Of a stretch of 64,000 nucleotides of DNA, positions 56,770 through 64,000 are shown in pieces. A program made the position numbers and the translations under genes. How positions within the stretch are numbered: position 1 is the first letter of the stretch; each line of letters starts with the position of its first letter. The notes beneath the pieces were generated by a model. The model had not been told where the DNA came from. It ran no database searches and was given only the letters and a program-made list of their open reading frames with translations. Source of the DNA: Siphonodentalium dalli (taxonomy: Eukaryota; Mollusca; Scaphopoda; Gadilida; Siphonodentaliidae); assembly GCA_032622095.1 (NCBI GenBank), contig CP136065.1:93877343-93941342 (forward strand). Direction: 5' to 3'.

Positions 56770-57242
56770 CTAAAAATAGATAGCAAATCAAAAATGAAAC
56801 TTCTAAATTTACTGTTGCACAAATAATTGAAAATTTGAGAACAATCTCATACTTCACTCAACGATATTTCATATCTGTGGAGGGAAAACAGTAAGTGATA
56901 TATAGTCTGAGAATAAGATGGGTTTCGACTAAAGGGGCAGCGGGTCCCTTTCTGTGTCTTTATCCACCAGTTCATGTTTTTTAAACAATTCATTAGTGAT
57001 GTCATCACCAATGAATTGTTTCAAAGCATGAAATCAATGAATAATAGACCCACACAAATTCAAAGGATTTGAATTAATCTAAACTGATCAGTTGACTATT
57101 GATGATCAATGGTTCAATAGTTTGTCATATGTGAGCTATCCTTGTACATATTTCACTACATGGAAGACCTAGATCTGATAACATATCGGCTTGATGCCAT
57201 AAACTCAGGTGACTTATCTCACCAATGGAATTAAATACAATC

Positions 57243-57480
57243 TTAACCCCTTCATGACTGGCGCTTTTGAATTTATGGTAAACCCTGTGCCAATGCATTC
57301 TCTTATAGGGAGCCTCGCATATATAAGAGAATAAATTGGCCTAACAATATTTACCTTGAACTTGTAAGCCAGTGCATTCTCTTATATATGGGAGACTCGC
57401 ATATATAAGAGAATGACTGGCACAGGATCTTAAATGTTGCACCAGCGGTGCTCCCGTCATGAAAGGGTTATATAGTAATG
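57243..57480. mobile_element. TTAA MITE of the hairpin family
   Basis: The left end TTAACCCCTTCATGACTGG and right end GTCATGAAAGGGTTA (last base of TTAA mutated) enclose two TTCTCTTATA-type stems. It is followed after four bases by the next foldback. Confidence 0.8.
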
Positions 57481-57484
57481 CCCA

Positions 57485-57683
57485 AAGTAATTGACCACTT
57501 AACTGCAGCAGAATTATGGGTAATTTTTCAGGATTTAGTCGGAAATATGGCTTGTTACCATTCATCGGAAAGCTCTCGCCGAGAGCTTTCCGATGAATGA
57601 CAACAAGCCATATTTCCGACTAAATCCTGAAAAATTACCCATAATTCTGCTGTGGTTAAGTGGTCAATTAGTTTGGGCATTAC
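57485..57683. mobile_element. ~200-bp foldback palindrome beside an ATP7 exon
   Basis: GTAATGCCCAAA at the left is the inverse of TTTGGGCATTAC at the right. The arms match nearly throughout to a centre at CTCTCGCCGAGAG (about 57579). Its right edge is 21 bases from the 3' end of the ATP7 exon at 57705. No clear target duplication is visible. Confidence 0.85.
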
Positions 57684-57704
57684 TGTAATTATGATTAAAC
57701 TTAC

Positions 57705-57912
57705 GCTCAATCAGCTCTATCTGTGCTACCTCATCCTGTGGAAAGTCATCTATTTTAACCCGCAGACTGCCGATTTGGTTCTTACGATTGTTGACCGCCA
57801 CCATATCAAGGCCGACTAGCAGGGACTCGACTTGGGAGACTGTACATTTTAACCCACATCCTGGTTGAGCTTGGAAGTTACTGGCTTTGCCCAGTGTCTC
57901 AAGCTTCAAGGT
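57705..57912 (-). CDS. ATP7: ATP7-like copper ATPase, exon n-6 (N-domain)
   Basis: The 208-base exon lies between a TATTTCAG acceptor and a GAG C|GTAAGT donor. It encodes residues 171-239 plus one base of Gln240, from TLKLETLGKASNFQAQPGCG to VAQIELIE. PGCGLKC (187-193) corresponds to PGCGIGC of human ATP7B: the two ATP-contacting glycines are kept and the third glycine is Lys here. The exon is pressed between a foldback 21 bases downstream and a TTAA MITE 15 bases upstream. Splice phases agree with both neighbours. Confidence 0.95.
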
Positions 57913-57927
57913 CTGAAATAGAATGTA

Positions 57928-58188
57928 TTAACCATTTCATGGCGGGAGCTGCGCTGATGTAGCATTAAAGATCCTGTGTAGTGTATTCTCTTATATATGG
58001 GGGTCTCCCACAGGGAACCTCGCATATATAAGAGAATGCACCGGCTTACAAGGTCAAGGTAATTATTGTTAGGCCAATGTATTCTCTTATTTACGTGAGG
58101 CTCCCAAGGGAGACTCGCATATATAAGAGAATGCATTGGCACAGGGTTTTCGCAAAATTTCAGGAAGCTCCATTTATGGAAGGGTTAA
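57928..58188. mobile_element. TTAA MITE of the hairpin family, next to an exon
   Basis: It starts TTAACCATTTCATGGCGGG at 57928 and ends GGAAGGGTTAA at 58188, with two TTCTCTTATATA-type stems. It begins 15 bases upstream of the acceptor junction, so most of the region expected to hold the branch point lies in the MITE end. Confidence 0.85.
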
Positions 58189-58363
58189 CCCTTTCTATAC
58201 TAAATGGATTCTCCCACTCAATTATAAAAGTATACACTGGATGGCCTATTATTCATTTGGAGGGGTGTTCAGGAAAAATAAGCAGAGTAAAATTGCAGGA
58301 CTGAAATTTTAAGATAATAAGTTCAACTACTCGTCAATGAGTATTTAGTATAGAAAGGGTTAA
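58185..58363. mobile_element. Third TTAA MITE family
   Basis: TTAACCCTTTCTATACTAAAT at the left is the inverse of ATTTAGTATAGAAAGGGTTAA at the right, with TTAA at 58185-58188 and 58360-58363. It shares its left TTAA with the neighbouring MITE, so one inserted at the edge of the other. Partial relatives lie at 44690 and 50085-50330. Confidence 0.88.
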
Positions 58364-59333
58364 TAGGTCAGATAAAGCAAATAGCTTGTTTTTCAAGTAA
58401 TTCTTGTCCCCCAAAAAAGATGCATCTTCCAATTTTTGTGACCGGCCATAAATAAATAAATATATAAATACCCTCCCACTCTTGAGTACAATCCTGTTGA
58501 ATAAAGCTTAATTACGAGGTTAGATAAAATATTTACAGATAAAGTTTCAGTGTCTTCATGATAGGTTTTCATGGTTTATGGATATAATATCGAATATTGA
58601 TATATTTTTTAATTATAGTATCATATCGAGCTAAAACAAAATTATTGTCGTGGACGATATATTTTAAAATTTTTGTAAAGTTTGTATCAAGTTGGCCATT
58701 AAACTGAGCAATATTATATTATTCTAACCGACCATGGGGTAAAGAACAAACAGCCGAGGCTGTCACTCGCATCCTTGGTGAGACAATGAGTCTGTCGTGT
58801 CGCTAAAGATGTCACCAATAATTGGTGCTACAAACAGGCTACTCATTCAGTAATTTGGGGTATTGATTTAACCCCGTTGTGGTGGTATAATCAGTGTTTT
58901 CACAGGTAAATTTGTATTGGGATAATCTCGTGTGAAGCCATGTCCCTAGCAAAGTCATTGTTAGCCGAATGACTAAGCAATTTTCTACATATAAGCGTCC
59001 AACAAATGATAACAATTCATACACCTTTTTATGAGAGATTGTGGGGAGCCTGACACAATATAAAAGGAAATAAAACGTTGGACAGTTTGTTTGCCTTGGA
59101 GAGAGCATTGTCAACTCTCAATGACGTAATCATATGTTATTGCAGTGCACCCTACTTGGATTCAGGATGATACAGAGATGTTCAAATCAGATTATATAAA
59201 TCTGTTCAAAGTGACATATATATGCTTTACTGGCTATAGATGTTTTTATGTTTACTGCAAGGACAAACAGTCCAAACAAAATCCGGCATCTCACAACTGG
59301 TTTCTAAAATTCTATTACAAGATAATAACTCAC

Positions 59334-59516
59334 TTGTTTAGCATACTTCACAATAGCTGTGGCAATCGGATGCTCGCTGCTGGCCTCTGCTGTACCAGCG
59401 ATGGCTAGTATCTCTACGAATGAGAACACCTTACTTTCCACAAACATTGCGACCCGAGCTACCTTTGGTACTCCATGGGTAACTGTTCCTGTTTTATCAA
59501 ACACAATGGTCTTGAT
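59334..59516 (-). CDS. ATP7: ATP7-like copper ATPase, exon n-7 (DKTGT, SEHP)
   Basis: The 183-base exon (61 codons, phase 0) encodes residues 110-170 from [20 protein letters not shown] to IVKYAKQ. Asp116 of DKTGT is the residue phosphorylated during each transport cycle. His158 of SEHP is the N-domain histidine whose human ATP7B counterpart, H1069, is the commonest Wilson-disease mutation site; it is intact here. The acceptor is TTTCAG and the donor CAA|GTGAGT. Confidence 0.97.
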
Positions 59517-61594
59517 CTGAAATCAATTAAAGTTCAGACGTGTTAACCTAAAATAAATTTTCCGGGAGATTGGTCACGATTTTCCGTAAGATTGGGGTCA
59601 TCATCTGGGAGATTTAAAAACTTGTTATATCTTTTGCATTTTCATAATTTTGACAACAAAAATAAAAAAAATAAAAGGTCAGCAGACCACAGTGTCCCCC
59701 GAAAATGTGGCAAGTCGATGTCGCTTTGTTAAAGAAATTAAAAAAAATGTTGAAATTTTCTAAGTTGAAAAGGGTTAATAACTCCGTAAAAAAAAAAAAA
59801 TTCCGTCATCTATATATATGTTGCACATCTCCAATATGTGGGTAACAATACTCTGAAGTTTCAAATATCTACGATCAAAACTGTAGGAGGAGTTGATTAC
59901 ACCATGAAGATACCCTCATACAGAACATTATAAAAAATGTTGAAATTTTCTAAGTCAAAAAGGGTTAATAACTCTGTCAAAAAATAATTTTTCCGTCATC
60001 TATATACATGTTGCACATCTTCAATATATGGGCAACAATATTCTGAAGTTTCAAATCTCTGGGATAAAATCTGTAGGAGGAGATGATTACACCATGAAGG
60101 TACTCAAAAGTGTGACGGACAAACGGACAGACGAACAGCTCAACGGACGGACGGACGGAGCCCGTTTCTATAGTCCCCCGAAAATTAATTTTTCGGGGGA
60201 CAATTATGATTAGCTATCACACAGAAACATGCAAGTTTGATGACAAATTAACAAGTATTCTCAAGGAAAATATTTACTTTGTAGCTATTACATTTATTGT
60301 CTCATTTATAGAGAAAATATCGTAGGCTACCGGAATATGTGCATTAATATAAATCTGCAAACTACATTCAATTTCATATAGATCTCGCGAGATTTCAAAT
60401 CTCACATTAAAAAGTACAACTCAGGAACTGACTCCCTAAATTTTAAAACTAGAACTGAAGCCCGAATTTGAACCTGAGATTTATTTTTGTTTTGGTAGTA
60501 AAGCTCCATACAAAATTACACTGCATTCTTTGTCCCTAATGATCTAAAAAGAGTTACAACTACTCTTAAAACAACTCTGAACAAGCAGTCGCAGACAGCG
60601 GTATCCCCCGCCGAAATTTGCAGTCGGGGAAGTGCATTCTCAATAATATTTGCATTCTCCGCCGAAATGTGCAGTTGGGGAAGTGCATTCTCAACAAGAG
60701 GTGGGATTTTGTCAAAAAGCCTGGTTTGCGAACTCATTTTAGGACTGACATTTGTGGAAATTAGCCAGGTGACGTTGTCCATTTGCACTAAAAATAATAA
60801 ACAAAGTCCAATAACTCTGCTGAAAATATCCGGCCGGACCTGGTTTGCGAACTCGTTCTAGATACTGGTCATGTGAACTCATATACCAAAAACTTTGAAA
60901 TCCGTTGACATTTGTGGAAATGAGCCCTGTGACGTCGTCCATTTGCACACAAAAAAATAAACAAAGTCCAATAAGTCTGCTGAAAATATCCGGCCGGACC
61001 TGGTTTGCGAACTCGTTCTAGATACTGGTCATGTGAACTCATATGCCAAAAATCTTTTAAATCCGTTGACATTTGTGGAAATGAGCCCTGTGACGTCGTC
61101 TATTTGCTATTTGGTTAAATTCGACAAAAATAATAAACAAAGTCCAATAACTCTGGTAAAAATATCCGGCCGGACCTGGCTTGCGAACTCATTCTAGGTA
61201 ATGGTCAGGTAAACTCATATACCAAATATCTTTGAAATCCGTTGAGATTTGTGGAATGAGCCCTGTGACGTCGTCTATTTGCTATTTGGTAAATTCGACA
61301 AAATGAATAAACAAAGTCCAATAACCCCGGTAAAAATAACCGGCCGGATCTGGCTTGCGAACTCATTCTAGGTAATGGTCATGTGAACTCATATACCACA
61401 AATCTTTGAAATCTATTGACACTTGTTCAAGTTATGACTCTTACAAATTCGGGACGGATGGACGGACAGACGGACGGATGGAACCCATTCCTAAATCCCA
61501 CGCAAATTTTCAATTTGGCGGGGGATAATTAATAATGAACACCATAGGCATAAATAAAACAGAGAATGTAATAATTATTTATGTTAGACTTTAC
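59517..61594 (-). other. ATP7 intron with two Helentron-like relics
   Basis: The intron runs from GTAAAG at 61594 to CAG at 59517. 59740-60201 has two ~170-bp units (GAAGTTTCAAATCTCTGGGA, GGAGGAG(T/A)TGATTACACCATG), a GGACGGACGGACGGAG run and the perfect hairpin GTCCCCCGAAAATT / AATTTTTCGGGGGAC (60173-60201). 60540-61525 has about five ~130-bp units (AATATCCGGCCGGACCTGG), GACGGACAGACGGACGG and hairpin CGCAAATT / AATTTGGCG (61496-61525). Confidence 0.7.
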
Positions 61595-61786
61595 TTTTCG
61601 TGTTTCTTCAAGAGGCTCTCCTCCTTTGATCAATATGCCATTAATCGCACCAACACCCGTTCCGACCATGACGGCAGTGGGTGTGGCCAAACCAAGCGCA
61701 CAAGGACACGCTATACTGAGAACAGTGATGGCATACTGGAATGCTTTCTGGAACACCACCTCACTTTTAGTCATTGGACCATTCTC
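61595..61786 (-). CDS. ATP7: ATP7-like copper ATPase, exon n-8 (CPC helix 6)
   Basis: The 192-base exon (64 codons, phase 0) encodes residues 46-109 from [20 protein letters not shown] to EPLEETRK. Helix 6 holds [20 protein letters not shown]; Cys72-Pro73-Cys74 is the CPC motif that binds Cu(I) in the membrane and defines P1B-1 pumps. The segment up to [10 protein letters not shown] leads into the P domain. The acceptor is TTTTAG and the donor AAA|GTAAAG. Confidence 0.97.
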
Positions 61787-62545
61787 CTAAAATGAGATTT
61801 ATATATGATAGAAGTGATGATGTAATAATGTTTTGCCTTGCCTTGTTCCAGAAACTAACTGATTAGTAGGCAAATTACACTAAACACGAGGTGAATTGTT
61901 GAACAGCCAATTAATTTCCCAACAAATCTAATTCCCAGACGCCTGAAAACTATGTGTACAAAATATGAGCTCAATCAGCTAGATGGTTTCTGAGGTGTCT
62001 TTGTAAGTTGCAAGGAATGTTTCCAGTGAAAAAGAGTTAATTTCCCAGAGATCATATTCCACACATTCAAGATATGGGAACTTTTTTATGTTCTGACAGG
62101 GAACTTTATAACATTGAACAAACAGCGCAGGGTATATATTTCAATGTTAATGCTTGTTCCTTAGTGGTATATCTCATGATGAGGGATGGTCCGAGCTCGA
62201 GACTGCATGATTTTTGGGACTTTATGTGAGTCAATAGCGCAATAAACATTGAACTGATTACTGGGAGAAATTTACTAGTATATGTTTGTGGTTAATGCAA
62301 ATTGGGATCGGCTCAACAGTCAAGCAATTTAAGGATGGGACCTTCAGAAATAAATTAGCTGCATGTATAATATGACAAGTATGACACGGCATCTATAGTT
62401 ATACAAAAGAAGAAAAAAATTCCCCCAAAAAGTTTTTTGAGACAGAAAAAAAAAAAAATTTGTCGGTATGTTTTTAGGCCAGCCAGGCAGATGACTTCAA
62501 ACAAACCTCTTTGCGATACTATGGAATTATCCTTGACAAACTTAC
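61787..62545 (-). other. ATP7 intron, no other feature
   Basis: The intron runs from GTAAGT at 62545 to TAG at 61787. There is an A-rich run near 62410-62460. I recognise no repeat family or gene. Confidence 0.8.
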
Positions 62546-62680
62546 AATGAAGTGAGGGTTGATGAGATGTATATTAGTGTAACCAATGACCGACCAGATT
62601 GTCACGGTGAGAATGGAGAGAGAAATAACTGCTGGTACAAAATAACCTGCGATCGTATCTGCCAGCTGCTGGATAGGTGC
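62546..62680 (-). CDS. ATP7: ATP7-like copper ATPase, exon n-9 (helix 5)
   Basis: This is the first visible exon, 135 bases (45 codons, phase 0). It begins [20 protein letters not shown] and continues [27 protein letters not shown] is almost invariant in ATP7 proteins just before helix 5, after the actuator domain. The acceptor is TTATTGCAG and the donor ATT|GTAAGT. Exons for the N-terminal metal-binding domains, helices 1-4 and the TGE-type actuator loop were searched for in 62681-64000 and are not there, so they lie beyond the right edge. Confidence 0.96.
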
Positions 62681-63693
62681 CTGCAATAAAATGGAAGAAA
62701 TGTATTAAAGTGGTGTGAAACACTCCGGTAGGATGATCAAATAGAAATGGAGAATAATCTTGCTCAAATAGTTACTTTTACAAATATTATATCCAACTTG
62801 ACTACAAACACAGTCATTCTTATTTATTAATTCAATGCAGTGACTCTCGATGACGAAATCATTTTTGTTAGTTTGTCGCCGATAAATGCATCCTGAATCA
62901 AGAAGTAAATATTTAAAAATGAGCGTATTTCAGGCAATGTTTTCTATGGTGCTGTACGGTTGAATTGCTTGATATTTTCGGCCATGTTAGTAGAATACTA
63001 CATTCCTCCTATTGGCATAGCACCTGTATACTAACTTATCAGTTTCACACACACGATCAAGTCCATAATATGTCTTTAACAAGATTTGGTATTAAAACAC
63101 ATTTAATAATCTAAAATTCTACGAATTAAATGGTGATCACAGTTTTAAGTAATAAGTGATAAGAGATGTTTGTCTTGATTGGCTTTCAGTCTTTAATTTG
63201 ATAGAGATTTCTCATTGTTATATTAGCGATATGAAGCCAGGTTTTCCGCTACTAAGGCAGGCAGCCTGTTGAGCGGCCTCATTCCCCTCCCCAACCATGA
63301 CCTCATATATGGCCACAAAACAGTCACAGACCGAGTCCAACCACCTTTTTCCTACAGGAAAGGCGACCACCGACACTGACGATTAACAGGACGCAAAGAA
63401 TCATGCACTTGATGCCTGAATAAGATGTGATCAGTAGCACATGCCATAAAAACAGTTGTCTACACAGTCCTTGGTATTAAATGCTTTGTCGGCGAAAGTC
63501 AGACAAATAAATCACATCAAAAAGACAAGTGCCATCAAACGGTCAAAGAAAATTCCCCACGCACTCGGTTCCAGTGATGTCACAACACAAGAAATGTTGA
63601 AGTGTCAATGAATACATTCACAATGATATGAGTCACAAGTTTAATAAAATAAAACTGTGGCCTAGTAATGCCTGGACGGATGGACCAATATTC
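62681..63693 (-). other. ATP7 intron (incomplete), no gene seen
   Basis: This is upstream of the first visible ATP7 exon. No exon matching the actuator domain or VKLVEEAQ-type text was found. No repeat family was recognised. Confidence 0.6.
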
Positions 63694-63946
63694 AAGCCTT
63701 GAAATAGTGTGTTTGTCATTTGCAGAATGAGGTCCCCAGAGGGTGAATTTAGTGATGCTACCCCGCATAGCGGGCTAGCATCACCAAATTCACCCTCTGG
63801 GGACCTCATTCTGCTGAGGTGTAAGCAGAATGAGGTCCCCAGAGGGTGAATTTGGTGATGCTAGCCCGCTATGCGGGGTAGCATCACTAAATTCACCCTC
63901 TGGGGACCTCATTCTGCAAATGACAGACACACTATTTCAAGGCTTG
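63694..63946. mobile_element. Double palindrome of the GAGGTCC foldback family
   Basis: The outer arms AAGCCTTGAAATAGTGTGT and its inverse enclose two nearly identical inverted foldbacks. Each has GAATGAGGTCCCCAGAGGG, GTGAATTT(A/G)GTGATGCTA, a CCCCGCATAGCGGG tip and the inverse arm. They are joined by CTGAGGTGTAAGCAG. The whole 253 bases can fold as one palindrome or as two hairpins. The near-perfect match suggests recent origin or conversion. Confidence 0.88.
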
Positions 63947-64000
63947 CCAATATCATGGTACATCCCTTTTTTTAACAACGGGCATATAAAAATTAAATGC

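Larger units (their letters stand above)
56770..57704 (-). other. ATP7 intron crowded with hairpin elements
   Basis: The intron runs from GTAAGT at 57704 to TAG at 56770. It contains a small hairpin at about 56961-57028 (AAACAATTCATT / AATGAATTGTTT), a TTAA MITE (57243-57480) and a foldback (57485-57683) that ends 21 bases before the donor. No gene is present. Confidence 0.8.
57913..59333 (-). other. ATP7 intron with two abutting TTAA MITEs
   Basis: The intron runs from GTGAGT at 59333 to CAG at 57913. MITEs lie at 57928-58188 and 58185-58363. 58364-59333 shows no gene or clear repeat. Confidence 0.8.

Noticed and set aside
60173-60201. Strong hairpin considered as a bacterial-type terminator
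   Set aside because: The context is an intron of an animal gene, and the hairpin recurs as the tail of repeat elements; terminators of that kind do not apply.
62681-64000. Search for the next upstream ATP7 exon
   Set aside because: No minus-strand frame with actuator-domain or VKLVEEAQ-like text and splice sites was found, so it is not claimed.

Overview
The window is nuclear DNA from an animal, most likely an invertebrate and plausibly a mollusc or another lophotrochozoan. Genes are split by GT-AG introns of 1-7 kb, the DNA is AT-rich, and most of the sequence is repeats: piggyBac-type MITEs, Helentron-like units, hAT, MULE and TA-flanked elements, LINE fragments, tRNA-derived SINEs and several satellites. 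No bacterial or phage signature is present. The species guess rests mainly on the repeat style (TCTG microsatellite plus core tandem repeats plus terminal hairpin, as in bivalve 'pearl' elements) and is an inference.

Two genes can be assembled, both on the minus strand and both incomplete. At the left, positions 14184 down to 463 hold the first four coding exons of a short-chain dehydrogenase/reductase of the DHRS4 type (190 residues, continuing past the left edge). They include a 24-base micro-exon, and their phases match at every junction. At the right, positions 62680 down to 45785 hold the last ten coding exons of a copper-transporting P1B-type ATPase (ATP7A/ATP7B-like). Together they give 1689 bases, exactly 563 codons including the stop. 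They carry the CPC copper motif, the DKTGT phosphorylation site, SEHP, TGDN, GDGxND and a cytoplasmic tail with an acidic dileucine signal. The metal-binding domains and first membrane helices must lie beyond the right edge.

Layout: 0.5-14.2 kb, DHRS4-like exons with introns full of repeats (a 334-bp satellite interrupted by a TTAA MITE, two inverted 1.74-kb TA-flanked elements, and a Helentron-like element nested in a TIR element). 14.2-45.5 kb, apparently intergenic: a 1.4-kb duplication rich in GATATC palindromes, a 0.47-kb palindrome, a SINE, LINE fragments, a seven-unit Helentron-like array (22.0-26.5 kb), two abutting satellites (31.9-34.5 kb) and a cluster of TTAA MITEs (40-45.7 kb). 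45.8-62.7 kb, ATP7 exons, with a MITE in the 3' UTR, a complete hAT-type element, and a decayed MULE carrying FLYWCH and transposase remnants inside introns. 62.7-64 kb, intron with a double palindrome.

The genes show no operon-like link. DHRS4-type enzymes reduce carbonyl compounds in mitochondria or peroxisomes; ATP7 loads copper into the secretory pathway and exports excess. What most repays a second look is repeat biology: exact target-site duplications, an empty-site comparison for one MITE, abutting Helentron-like units, chimeric MITEs, and elements placed tightly against ATP7 exons and its 3' UTR.
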